Origin: Mercurialis annua
Taxonomy: Eukaryota; Streptophyta; Magnoliopsida; Malpighiales; Euphorbiaceae
DNA length: 64,000 nt
Reading direction: 5' to 3'
Assembly (NCBI RefSeq): GCF_937616625.2
Contig: NC_065571.1
Span: forward strand, 10,356,501-10,420,500
Under the pieces are notes generated by a model, which saw only the letters and a program-made list of their open reading frames with translations, was not told the DNA's origin and did no database searches. Positions 1 to 10,829 of this stretch are shown piece after piece; position 1 is the stretch's first letter; the number at the start of each line of letters is the position of its first letter. Made by a program: the position numbers and the translations under genes.

Positions 1-700
1 AAAATAAGAGAAGAAAAAAACATGACTTGATTTTGAGTTAAAAATGATGCAAGTAATGTTCTCTTAAATCTTTAGTTCCTTTATCAAAAAAGAAATTCTT
101 TAGTTCCGAATTTCGGATGTTGTGAAAGAAACAAGACTTTTGTTCTCTTTATTTTTTGGACTTTTTACACAAACAACAACCATTCATATTTGATTTATTT
201 TTATACCAACACATATTTGACATTTAAAAAATACCATTTAAGGGAAAAATTATTACTTTTATACCATTCATATATATAGAACCCTAATAACACAAACTCT
301 CATAATTACAATTATTTTCTCTCTCCTTATATTTCTCTTTTCTTTCTCTTTCAACTCAGATTTCTCTCTCTCTGCCGTTCCTTCTTCACCGTCGTCCCGC
401 CTGCGCCGTCCCACCTTCGCCGATTTGCCTCCGCCGTTCCATCTCCGTCGTGCCGCCATCTTTCTTTTATCTTTTTGATTTTAGATCTGAAATTTTCTGT
501 TTTTTTTTTTCATTTTCAGATCTATAATTTGTTTATTTTTTACTGTTTTTTCACCATTAAACATGTATAAAGAGCGTCTTTGAAGAATTTAATACTCATT
601 TCATGTTATGTAGAATGATTTTATGATTTTATGGAATTAAATTACACTATTTCTGCAATTTTCTTGTATTTGTTGTATTTCTGCGTTTTTTTTATTCTAC
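1..700. other. AT-rich non-genic sequence
   Basis: I see no gene here. A pyrimidine-rich stretch at about 300-470 with CCG-rich triplets resembles a 5' UTR or the outer end of a transposon. A similar CCG/CT-rich stretch occurs at 4960-5150, so the two could be outer parts of the inverted-repeat structure at 710-3690, but the match is weak. The minus-strand ORF through this stretch is low-complexity Arg/Lys/Glu and shows no family signature. Confidence 0.5.
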
Positions 701-709
701 AGAACGATT

Positions 710-1760
710 TGTTGATGATGATTGGTTGCTGAATTATTGTAATATTACAGTGTTGTTGATTTTATGTTGACTTGATGTTGATATCAATATATTTTTTTTA
801 TTTTAACATTGACAAATAAGATAATATTGTCTGTGAAATAAACTAAAAAAATTAAATTAAATTAATACTAGATAATGATATGGTAGCATCGGGGAAGAAG
901 AAAAATAATGATGTTAAATTATTGTAATGTTACAATGTTGATTTTATGTTGACATCGTGCTGATATTATGTTGATATTTAATTAATTTTAACATTAACGA
1001 AAAAGAACACATTATATGTGAAATAAAATAAAAAAAAATGAAATTAAAATGAAAAATGTTGAAAAAATAAAAATTAATGTCAAAAAAGATTGAAAAATTT
1101 AAATTAGTTAGTTTATTACATATGTTGATTTTGTGTTGATATCGTGTTGATATTAAAACTGACGAAAAATATCAACAGTAACAAAAAGTCAAAATCCAAA
1201 AAAATCAAAAAAAATCAAAAATAACGTGAATTCTTATTTTTCAAAAAGAGGGAGGTCAAACTATGTAATCATTTAATAAATGTGTAGTACGTGTAATTCA
1301 TGAATTACAATAAATGTAATATTTGTGAAATTCAATGTAATGATATTGTTTACAATTCATTTTAAATATGAATTATTAATATCCTAAATATTTACAATGT
1401 TGCACAGTTGATTTTATATTGATCTTGTGTTGATATGTTGTTGATTTTATGTTGATAATCAGTTTGTATTTGCTTGATTTTAACATTGGAAAATTTTATT
1501 CTAAAAAAACATTGGTAAATTAGATAATTTTGTCCGTGAAATAAACTAAAAAATAATAAAATTTAACTGAGAATAGATAATGATATGTTAGCATTATCAT
1601 GTTGACATGTTGTTGATTTCTTGTTGATATTTATTGATTGTCACAGTTTTTCAAAAATATATGTTTTATTTTATTTTTTATGTTGATTCGTTGTTGATTT
1701 ATGGTTGACATTATGTTGATATATTAAAACCGATGGATATATAATTGGACTATAAAACAC
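710..1760 (+). repeat. left arm of long inverted repeat, GTTGAT minisatellite
   Basis: This stretch is dominated by degenerate units of about 12 bases around GTTGATATTATG, at a density far above background. The reverse complement of the same motif fills 2810-3690. Outside the simple motif the arms also align: 1290-1400 matches the complement of about 3570-3680, including a shared AATGATATTGTTTACAAT core. That makes this a true inverted repeat and not only two similar satellites. No transposase reading frame is visible. The outer end is uncertain. Confidence 0.65.
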
Positions 1761-1908
1761 CAAAGAATGTATTTATAAAAAAAAATCTTCACTAAATTAG
1801 CATTAATTGTTAGTATCATAGTAGTAATTCTGCTAAAGAACAACAAAAGTACAAAAATTCAAAATAAATGAATCAGATAAAGAAATTATCAAAGTAAGTA
1901 CTCAAAAC

Positions 1909-2448
1909 TAAGGCCGAGGAAGAACCGAACCAGACCGAAAAATCAAACCGAACCGAAATGAACTTCGTTGTTTGGTTCGGTGTTTCGGTGAAAACGGTTT
2001 AGTTCGGTTCCTACTTTAGGTAAAGTTCGGAGTTCGTTGTTCGGTTTGGTTTGGGTGTTTTGAAAACCGAAAAACCGAAAAAACCGAAGTTTAATATAAA
2101 ATATATAATTTTAAAAAAATAATATACATATATACTCATATTTATATGTTTTTTGTCTTTATATCTTAATTATTGTTGATATATGAATTAATAATTGTTA
2201 TTTAAACATATATGAAAGTTTATTAGACTTTAATTATTTAATATTTGAATTAATTTTAATAAAAAATATAAAAAAAATAAAAAAAGTAATTAAATTCGGT
2301 TTAAACCGAACCGAACCAAACCGAAATTTTTCGGTTTGGTTCGATTTATTTACTTCCAAACTAAAAGTTCGATTCGGTTTGGAAAATTTCCAAACCAAAA
2401 AAACCAAAAATTTTCCCACCGAACCGAACCGACAGATGCTTACCCCTA
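1909..2448. mobile_element. hAT-type MITE of the GGTTCGG family
   Basis: A 540-bp non-coding element is bounded by an 8-bp direct repeat CTCAAAAC at 1901-1908 and 2449-2456. Both ends are packed with CCGAACCGAA / TTCGGTTCGG runs in inverted orientation around an AT-rich middle. The right end reads, in complement, TAGGGGTAAGCAT; the left end is a diverged form. An 8-bp target-site duplication is what hAT transposases make. It sits inside the spacer of the larger inverted repeat, so it is the younger insertion. Diverged relatives lie near 17.9, 36.6 and 53.9 kb. Confidence 0.8.
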
Positions 2449-2599
2449 CTCAAAACAATATGAAAAAACAAAAATAAAAAGTCAAATAAAAAATTAAAAA
2501 TTAAAAATTAAAATCATCCTTACATATAAAAAAAATATTAAACATACAACCAACACAATAGTTCACCAATTAAAAAATATATTTCAAAAAATCTAATAA

Positions 2600-3035
2600 T
2601 TGTTTTCCGTCTTCCACCTTCCATACTTAACCAAGCTTTGACAACGCTGGTTATGATACAATTCCATTTCATCCAACGAATATGACAAATGATTATGATT
2701 GCAATCAATCAAATGCTCGACGAATAAACGATATGTCAACAATAAAACCTTTTCAAATTCATAGGTTGCAGTGGAAGATTTCTTCTTTAAAGAACCAGAA
2801 GTTGACCTAGTCTTAGGTGACTGCTACAATCAACATCATATCAACAATATATCAACATGTATATTGATTTTTTTTATTTTAATTTCTAATTTAAAGAAGT
2901 GAAGTTAAATTAGCATTATAGAAAAATACAAAGATGAAATACCTTAATGAAGGCATCATACAAAACTTTATCAAATTTACTGAAATGTTTCTTTTTCGAA
3001 GAAGTAGAAGTTGACCTAGTCTTAAGTGACTGTTA
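2600..3035 (-). pseudogene. decayed coding fragments of unknown origin
   Basis: On the minus strand two stretches read as protein-like sequence: one (about 2830-2600) contains TRSTSGSLKKKSST and later LSYSLDEMELYHNQ. The other (about 3035-2945) contains TRSTSTSSKKK and DKVLYDAFIK. The two share a duplicated lead-in of about 50 bases (near 2797 and 3007), so one is probably a local copy of the other. I do not recognise the family. Position inside a long inverted-repeat element suggests remnants of an element-encoded or captured gene. Confidence 0.3.
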
Positions 3036-3690
3036 CAATCAACATCATATCAACAACATGTCAATAAGTGAAAAGACAAAAATTAATATGTCTTTCAAAA
3101 ACATAACAAATATTGATTTTGTGTTGATTTTATGCTGATATATGAAAAAAAATTAAAAATTATAAAAATACTAAATGTTGATTAATCATGAGCAAAAAAA
3201 AACAAAAAAAAATAAAAAAAAAATAGTATAAAAAAATTAAAAATGAATATTACCCAATTTATTAAATATTGTTGATTTTATGTTGATTTTAAAACTGACA
3301 AAAATCAACATTCAAAAAAATTCAAAATCCAAAATAAAGAAAAAAAAATATACCATAAAATCAACCAAATATCAACATAAAATTAATAAAAAAATATATC
3401 CAGTCTCAATTTAATTTATTTTCATTTTTAGTTTGATTATATATCAACAATATCGTCTTTCTTTATCAATGTTAAAAGCAATAAAATATCAATTGAAAAT
3501 CAACAAAATATCAACTGAAGATTAACAAAATATCAACATAATGTCAACACAAAATTAAAGTAAAATTAGCAGTGTAACATTGTAATTATTCAGAAATATT
3601 AATAATTCATATTTAAAATAGTTGATTGTAAACAATATCATTACACTTAGTTTCACGATAAACTACATTTATTGTTACTGACAAAAAAGA
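2810..3690 (-). repeat. right arm of long inverted repeat
   Basis: Complement of the 710-1760 arm: ATCAACATAAAATC-type units, interrupted by a short duplicated coding-like piece near 2945-3035. Just beyond the inner repeat, 3626-3680 aligns in complement with 1290-1350. Confidence 0.6.
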
Positions 3691-5324
3691 AAAAAAAAAG
3701 GCCAAAAATACAAAAAGTAAGAAATTATCGAGACGACTATGGGGATTGTGATTTCTACTACAACATGTGCCCAGCGGCCACTAACTCCAGTAGTATGTTC
3801 CGATGACATCATATATGATTGTAAGATCACCGTTTTGACGGGCAAGAACTCCTCATCTACATTGATATTAGATTTAAAGTTCTCGTCTTTGGTACAACAA
3901 ACATATATTATATCACCTGCGAAACCAAAAGAAGTTGACATTCAATACGTGCAAAAACACACACAGAACTTTGAAAAGGTCTTGCAATAACATTAAAGAA
4001 TGACACGATCTTCTACCTCAGCTGATATCTAGTTAAACTAGAGAGCGTAAAAAGATCCAATCTCATAGAATGATACACGAAGCTAAAATTCCAATACAAT
4101 AGTCATTATCACAATCTTCTTCTAACTCGATTAATTTTTCCAATTACTATAACTATTCAAAAATGTACCATGAATTTATATACATGGTTGAGCATAACCT
4201 TAAAAATTCATAAATACTCACAACTAGCTAACATTGCTACAAGATCAGCAGCAAAGAGATTTCAAACAAAAAGAAATATAGATACAGAAAGAATGCAGTG
4301 CAAAAGAAGCTAAAGATATGATGATTATGCTTAAGCTGTAAATTTTTAGTGTAAAGCGGCTAAAGATCTGATGATTGTTCTATAAAGAAACATAGAAAAT
4401 GCACATAAAAGAGTAAATCATTAGAAGACCGTATAATGTACAATTTAAGCAACATTATGCACAAAATAACCTCTAGAAATTTGATAAACTTAATGGTTCA
4501 TTGCCTAAAGTCAAGGTCCTTGAAAGTAGTTTAAAATCTTAGGATACATATTAAACTAGCAACGCCTTTATGGAATTGGAGATTTTCCGTTACAGCAAGT
4601 TGGCACTAGGAAGGGAAAGAGCCAACCCTCCTTGTAATATACATGATATGATCCCTAAAATCACAAAAGGAGCACAAATATTTGGTAGGTTAAGCCACTG
4701 TTGAAAAACAATTAAGCAGCCACTAGCCTTGCACAATTACAATAATGAAAGAACTTGCACAGAGAACAAAAAAGTGATGGCTAAGAGATGAGGAGTGTTG
4801 ATGCATCTTAGGCATTGTTGCAGCACAAGCAATTAATTCAACAAATTTATTGACAACTCCTAATCCGTTCACAAGTAATTTAATAATAGGCCTTCACTAA
4901 AAAATTCAATTAAACAAAGACACAACAATTGTTAAGAAAATCATGGGAAAAGGAAAAAAACCGTTGTTCTTCCTTCTCTACCGCTGCCGCTCTTCCTTTT
5001 TCGCCGCTGCCGTTCTGCCTCACCAAATTTTAGATATTATCGCCGCCGACTTTTCCGTCTTTACCATCGATCTAATGCCTCCACCGCCGTTTCATTTTCT
5101 CCGTCATTTCGTTGCCTCCTCCGCAGCTAAATCTTCACCATCGTGGAGAAGAGGAAAGAAACTACCGATAATGAGAGAAAATAGATGAAATTGTAGAAAA
5201 GATAACAATATAAAAATTAGGTCTAAAAAAGTAAATTAAAATGGTGCTCAATGTAAATAATTAAATCATTAAGTATAAAAGTAAATGTCTAAGAAAAACC
5301 CGTAAAACATATAAAAAGCCCTTA
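3691..5324. other. no supported gene
   Basis: Moderately AT-rich DNA. An 83-codon plus frame at 3739-3990 and an 81-codon frame at 4943-5188 are open, but neither shows a recognisable domain, splice partners or a promoter. The second is CCG/CTT low complexity. I treat both as chance or as relics of the neighbouring element. Confidence 0.5.
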
Positions 5325-5769
5325 TTTTTTTGGGTTTTTTACACAAATCCCCTAAAAATCCTATGGTGTTTCACTTTTCCCTCACCATTTTGATTTTGGC
5401 AAAAATCTCTCAAAAAAAATAAAAAATTTACAAAAATCCCTCATAACCCAAAATAAAAAAAAAATGAGACAATATTGTCCTTGATATTTGTCAACATTTC
5501 ATTGGTTTATGTTTGAATCAATCAAATAATGACACGTGGCAAATGTGGATTTGGTTAGACAAACTAACCAACCGTCACCGACCAATTTTCGGTCCGACCG
5601 GCCGGACCACCGCGGTCAACGCCGGTCAACGGCCGGACCACCGCGGTCAACGGCCGGCCCACCGTGGTCAACGTTCGGACCACCGCGGTCAACGACGGTC
5701 AACCAACGGTCAACGGGCAATCAACTATAGTGGTGAGATTTTAAAAGAATTAAATAAAATATAAATTTG

Positions 5770-5845
5770 CTATTAGTAGGAATAGAACCCATGACCTCTC
5801 ACTCTTTGTCCATGTGTCTAACCATCAAGGCAAGACATGTTTGTT
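5770..5845 (-). other. tRNA-like module in left arm
   Basis: Read on the minus strand, the segment has a B-box-like GGGTTCTATTCC preceded about 35 bases upstream by TTGATGGTTAGACACATGG, which resembles an A box. It is the mirror partner of 8005-8076. No full cloverleaf can be drawn, so it is not a tRNA gene. It may be an old SINE head now shared by both arms. Confidence 0.4.
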
Positions 5846-6099
5846 GTCTTTATTTACTCTTTTATATATATACATATACTCTTTAATAATGTATAAGAAA
5901 GCATGTAAACTAAATATAAACATATTAAAATGGTTGATTATAAAATACTAATAAAATATTACGCTTGTTAAAATTTAAATTAATTTATTCTAATTAAATT
6001 AATACTAGTGTAAATTAAATATTAACTTAAAGTAAATTAAGTTAAAATAAATTTATAAATTAATGTATTAGAAACACAATTAACTTAATGTCAACTCGA

Positions 6100-7640
6100 T
6101 ATAAACTCAAAATAAATAATATAAGTTAATTTAGTTGATATTAAGTTAGTTTTTAAAATTATAATAAATTACTAAAAAAATTGCTTCAAATTGACATGTA
6201 ACCTTCATCAAGTTTACATTGAGTTGACATTAGGTTCACATCGAGTTGATATTAGGTTCACATTGAGTTTACATTGAGTTGATATTAAGTTACATTTCAA
6301 AATTAAAATAATTTACTTTTTCAGATTGACATTAAATTTATATTGAGTTGACATTAGGTTTGCATTGCATTGACATGATATTTACACTGAGTTGACATTA
6401 GGATTACATTGAATTGACATTACGTTTACATTGAGTTGACATTGAATCGTCATTAAGTTGATATTAAGTCGACGTTGAGTTAATATTAAGTTAATTTTTA
6501 AAATTATAATAATTTACTAAAACATTTACTTTGAATTGACATGTAGTTTACATCAATTTTACATTGAGTTGATATTAGATTTACATTCACTTGACATTGA
6601 GTCGACATTGAGTTGATATTAAGTTTAATTTATATTAAGTTTACATTTAGTTGATATTAGGTTTATATTGAGTTGACATTGAGTCATCATTGAGTCATCA
6701 TTGAGTTTACATTAATTCGACGTTGAGCTGACATTATATTTATATTGGGTTGACACTGAATCATCATTGAATTTACATTGATTTGACGTTAAGTTGACAT
6801 TAATTTACAAAAATAGTTGCAAAAAATCTTAAATAATTTACTTTCAATATACAATTAGTTTATTTTTAAAAGTATGAATTATAAAAAAATAATTTTACTA
6901 TTATAATAAAAAATAATTTCATTTAAAATTTATAATTATTTATCAAAATATTTACTTTAAGTTGATATTTAGTGAACATTAAATTTATATTAAGTTGACA
7001 TAAATGTATATTAAGTTCACATTAAGTTTACTTTGAGTTTATATTGACTTGACATTGAGTTCATATTAAGTTTATATTCAGTTGACATTGAGTCATCATT
7101 GAGTTTACATTGATTCGACGTTGAGTTGACATTAGGTTTATATTGGGTTGACACTGAGTCATCATTGAATTTACATTGATTCGACGTTGAGTTGACATTA
7201 AATTTACATAAATCATTGCGAAAAATCTTATATAATATACTTTCATTCTACAATTAGTTTATTTTTAAAAGTATGAATTATAAAAAAATAATTTTACTAT
7301 TATAATAAAAAAATAATTTCATTTAAAATTTATAATTATTTATCAAAATATTTACTTTGAGTTGATATTTAGTGAACATTAAATTTACATTAAGTTGACA
7401 TAAATTTATATTAAGTTCACATTAAGTTTACTTTGAGTTTATATTAAGTTGACATTGAGTTCATATTAAGTTTATATTCAGTTCATTTATTTTAAATTTA
7501 CTTTCGACTCATGTCAATAAAATCTTAGATAGTTTGCTTTTAAATTACTATTACTTTATTTGTCATTTTATAAATTATTTTTAATAGTATAAATAATAAA
7601 GTTAACATTAAGTTGTCATTGAGTTGACATTAAGTCGTTA
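6100..7640 (+). repeat. 12-bp-period GTTGACATT minisatellite
   Basis: Dozens of degenerate units around GAGTTGACATTG / GAGTTTACATTG follow each other. A higher-order duplication is also visible: about 6960-7030 recurs as 7340-7410, and 7085-7130 recurs near 7145-7195. The 12-bp phase gives a four-residue repeat in the translated frames, so the small ORFs here are artefacts. The unit resembles the GTTGATATTATG unit of the 710-3690 structure. Confidence 0.75.
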
Positions 7641-8004
7641 TTAGGTTTATATTGAATTTTTGCTCACCATGGCGGGTCCCACCACCACGTATCCGACCAC
7701 GACCACCTCGGGTTTGACCAGCAAACCATTATATTTTTTAATTTTAACAAGTGAAATATCTTACTAGTCTTACTCATGTATTAATAAAGAGTGTAAAATA
7801 TAAATATATGTATATTTTATATTTTTACTGTGTAAATATTTATTAAATAAATTAAATTAGACTTATTTAATAGTACCTTTAATTTAAACTGATATTTAGT
7901 TTATATTTAATTTATACTATAAAAATAATTTTATTCTAATAAATTTATAATCAGATGTATATAATATATAGATACATTATAGAGCAAATGTTGACAGCAA
8001 TAAA

Positions 8005-8076
8005 CCTTTGCCTTAATGGCAAAGCACTTGGTCATTCTTGTAAGAGGTCAAGGGTTCAAATCCCCTTAACCCCAAT
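8005..8076 (+). other. tRNA-like module in right arm
   Basis: GGTCAAGGGTTCAAATCCCC matches a pol III B box well and the upstream CTTAATGGCAAAGCACTTGG resembles an A box. It mirrors 5770-5845 in the opposite arm of the same element. It lacks a foldable acceptor stem, so I do not call it a tRNA. Confidence 0.45.
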
Positions 8077-8640
8077 ATGTTGTTTTATTTAATTTTTAAT
8101 TATTAAACAAGTATTGGTCCAACCATTAAAAATGGTCAGACCACCAACCATTGGTGGTCCGACCGGCGTTCACCAGTATTGGTCTGACCGTTGACCGCGG
8201 TGGTCCGGGCGTTGACCGCGGCGGTCCGGGCGTTGACCGGCGTTGACCGCGGTGGTCCGGCCGTTGACCGGCCAATAATGGTCTGACCGGTGGTGGTTCG
8301 GTTAGAATTGGCCGGTTTATGTAAAATGAGGAGAAATTATTAGGTGTAATGAAAACACAATAGGTAAAATACACCATAGGGATAAAATAGTAATCACAAC
8401 TATTAAAAGATAGGGATGAAAAGAATCTTTTAAAATTGAGGGATTTTTGCAAAAAAAAAAAAGTTGGGTGATTTATACAAACTTTTGAGTTTTTGGGTGA
8501 TTTGGTGTAATTTTCTCTATTTTTTTTTTGAAACATGTTCTCTTTATTTTGGGCTTCGAAGATAGAGACATTATAGAGCTCGTAATCTCATGACTCATTT
8601 TCTTCAGTAAATAATTAAAAATAAATACCAAAAGAAAAAT

Positions 8641-8713
8641 TGGAGATGCGGGGTATCGATCCCCGTACCTCTCGCATGCTAAGCGAGCGCTCTACCATCT
8701 GAGCTACATCCCC
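8641..8713 (-). tRNA. tRNA-Ala (AGC)
   Basis: A complete 73-nt cloverleaf reads on the minus strand. The acceptor stem GGGGATG pairs with CATCTCC (one G-U pair), the D arm contains GCTCAGATGGTAGAGC, and the anticodon stem CTCGC/GCGAG holds a loop with AGC. The T arm is CGGGG/CCCCG, and the discriminator base is A. No intron and no encoded CCA, as expected for a plant nuclear tRNA. A run of five T follows the 3' end, the usual pol III stop, and a CAA lies just before the 5' end with a TATA-like stretch further upstream. It decodes GCU, and GCC by inosine. I expect it to be functional. Confidence 0.97.
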
Positions 8714-8914
8714 AAGTTGTGAACCATATACTTACTATATATTAAATTTAATATGCAACTTCAAAACCATTCCATAATCGTTTCAATTTTTTTTGAGTTC
8801 CATGTTTTCACCTTAAAATGAAACTTCACCTCAAACATTGATGTAAAAGAGTTTCATTGATAAAAAGAAAGTGGACAGAAGATAAAATTAAAAAGAACCT
8901 TTTAATTTTTTTAA

Positions 8915-9310
8915 AGGCAAAAATATTTAAAAAACCCCCACCTTTTGATTTTGTTTTCAATTGCACCACCACATAGGAGAATTTTCAATTACACCCCATT
9001 TAGGGTTTTCAGTTTTCGTCTGTACCCCAATTGACTAAAATGACCTCTTTTTATTTAGAAAAAAGTTTAAATTAATACTTCATATACTAATTTATTTGTT
9101 TTTTTCAAATGAAAATAATAATGATACAATCCCTCTATTTAGTTGGTTTTAATAATTTTATCATTAAATTAATTAAATTATCCATTTTTTTTATTTTGGG
9201 GTACAGATGAAAATTGAAAACCCTAAATAGGGTGCAATTGAGAATTCTCCAAGGTGGTGGTGGAATTGAAAGAAAGTTCAAAAGTGGGGGAGTTTTCAGT
9301 ATTTTTGCCT
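8915..9310. mobile_element. MITE, 396 bp, terminal inverted repeats
   Basis: The left end AGGCAAAAATATTTAAAAA with CCCCCACCTTTTGA is mirrored by TCAAAAGTGGGGGAGTTTTC and TATTTTTGCCT at the right. Further in, CACCCCATTTAGGGTTTTC pairs with GAAAACCCTAAATAGGGTG. The whole element can fold on itself and has no coding capacity. The flanks are T/A runs, so the target-site duplication cannot be read with certainty. It lies between the tRNA and the 3' end of the HSP20 gene. Confidence 0.75.
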
Positions 9311-9738
9311 TTTTTAAAAAGAGTATGTAAGTTATTTTTTTTAACCCTTTGGACCCTCAATATTTTTATAGAGTGCAAATAAATATAGTCAAAAAAAGAA
9401 AAAGACTAAAAACGTTGAATGCTCCAGTGACGGAAAAAAAACTGAAAAGGCTTATATGCTATTTTTAAAAAAGATTGAAGGAATTTTTTGCACAGTCAAA
9501 ACATGTTAAGGGCTCAACCGCTCAAGTGTCAAAAAAACAACTAAAACGATTTACAGTTTCATTCCAAAAAAATTAAAAGACTTTTACATTTTTAACATAA
9601 TATTGCTATTAATTTTTTTAAAATTTAGACAACTGCATATACAAATGGCGATTATACAAGATGATTTTATTTAATTAGAACTAACAAATTACTGAACATA
9701 AAATTATAAATTGTATATTTCAGTAATCTCATCTAAAC

Positions 9739-10737
9739 TTAAACTAATTCAGAATTTATAGCTATATTGGGATCCTTATGACAATCCAAATAGTTCTTGG
9801 CAATTCTTAATTCAAAAATTAGATCATTATTAAGAAATGCCTCAATTTTGTTGAAATCAGCATCTTCAGGTACCTCTAACTTTCTCACATATCCAAATTC
9901 CCACCAATGCCCACTTCTCCAATCTTTTGCTTTTGTTTCTTTTTGTTGATTCTTCCATTGCCCACTAATTTCAACTATTTTTCCATTTTCAGCATATACT
10001 TGCACTGTGTTTATCCCAAATCCTGTTTTACAATTCAACAAATTTCAGAAAATTCAGTACCACTTCATGGATTTTTTTTACTAATTATTGAAATTTAATA
10101 AAAAAAAACTATTTTTTATTAAGAATCTATTTTAGTCCAACTAATATATATTTATTGATTTTATTTATCTCGCTTAATTTATATTTATTATTCACATCAC
10201 AATACGAAAAGCAAAATTTACGCTAGAGAAACTCGAGAGAGCTCCACCGTGCTTTCATGCCACTTGAATATGAACTCATATATAAGCTCTTAATTTGTAT
10301 TTAAGGAATGATAACTTGAAAAGTATGAGTTTATCATATATAAGTATTCCTCTAAACACTATAAACAAAAAATTGAAAAATATTATTTTCCAGAAAAAGA
10401 AATACTTAGTGAGAAATAATAAAAATAACTTGCCTGGTAATTCTGCCTTCAATACATAAAAATCATCTGTCTGAAACCAATCAACACTAGTCTTGCCGGA
10501 GCTCTTAAGATTACACAAAAAAACATCAGACTCAAATTCCCAAAGTGGAAATGCATCAGAAGGATCAAAATATTTGCCAAATAATAATGGACTAAATAAT
10601 GATCCATCACCAAATATCTTATGAACAATTGAATTTGGTTGAGCCAAAAATCTTTTGAACACTTCTTCTTTTAATGAAACACTCCATTTCTGTGGTGTTT
10701 GATCTTCTGTATGAACCTCAAGCTGTCTGCAACTCAT
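9739..10737 (-). CDS. HSP20-like small heat-shock protein, class VI type
   Basis: ATP-independent holdase chaperone of the alpha-crystallin family. Two exons, 10737-10434 and 10022-9739, join in frame to 588 nt (195 residues, about 22 kDa). The N-terminal arm carries EDQTPQKWSVSL and a LFSPLLFGKYFDPSDAFPLW block, which I recognise from plant class VI (21.7-kDa) HSPs. The alpha-crystallin domain runs from about residue 85 (VDWFQTDDFYVLKAELPG) through VQVY, VEISGQW and WWEFGYVRKLEVP. No signal or transit peptide is evident, so cytosol/nucleus is likely. The intron (10433-10023) starts with GC: the donor reads CAG|GCAAGT and the acceptor AAACAG. The canonical GT four bases further leaves the frame broken. 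A TATA box lies 76 bases upstream of the ATG. The product resembles Arabidopsis At5g54660 by memory. Confidence 0.9.
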
Positions 10738-10812
10738 TGTAGTTTTAGAAATAAGAGAGAATTTTTGAATTTTTTTTTCTTTTCATGATGGAAGTTTTTT
10801 GAAGCCTTTAGA

Positions 10813-10820
10813 CTTTTATA
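10813..10820 (-). promoter_or_regulatory. TATA box of the HSP20 gene
   Basis: On the minus strand TATAAAAG lies 76 bases upstream of the HSP20 start codon, preceded by CC. It is squeezed between the start codon and the terminus of an inverted-repeat element whose end begins about 10 bases further upstream. I do not see a clean heat-shock element (three inverted GAA units) between them. Confidence 0.65.
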
Positions 10821-10829
10821 GGGTGGAAA

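Larger units (their letters stand above)
5325..8525. mobile_element. 3.2-kb long-TIR element with GC-rich arms and minisatellite core
   Basis: The two ends mirror each other over roughly 500 bp. From the outside in: an AT-rich lip with GCAAAAATCYCTCA, a GC-rich block of repeated CCGCGGTCAACG units (5580-5715, and in complement 8130-8290), then a tRNA-like segment (5770-5845 and 8005-8076, again inverted). The interior 6100-7640 is a GTTGACATTGAG minisatellite. No transposase is present, so this is a non-autonomous element of unassigned superfamily. Base composition of the arms (locally GC-rich) contrasts sharply with the surroundings. Exact termini and target-site duplication are not resolved. 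Confidence 0.65.

Noticed and set aside
5513..5764. 83-codon plus frame with HRGQRPAHRGQR
   Set aside because: Same tandem block in the left arm; no gene features.
7061..7246. 61-codon frame with NVNSMMTQCQ repeats
   Set aside because: The 12-bp minisatellite phase creates a four-residue repeat; no coding constraint.
8005..8076. Second tRNA gene
   Set aside because: B box is good but no acceptor, D or anticodon stems pair; mirrored copy in the other arm shows it is part of the element.
5325..8525. CRISPR-like array reading of the tandem repeats
   Set aside because: Repeats are degenerate with no unique spacers, and the host is a plant nucleus.
8126..8536. 136-codon minus frame with PGPPRSTPGPPRST
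   Set aside because: Translation of the CCGCGGTCAACG tandem block in the right arm of the 5.3-8.5 kb element; the mirrored arm gives the same peptide in other frames.
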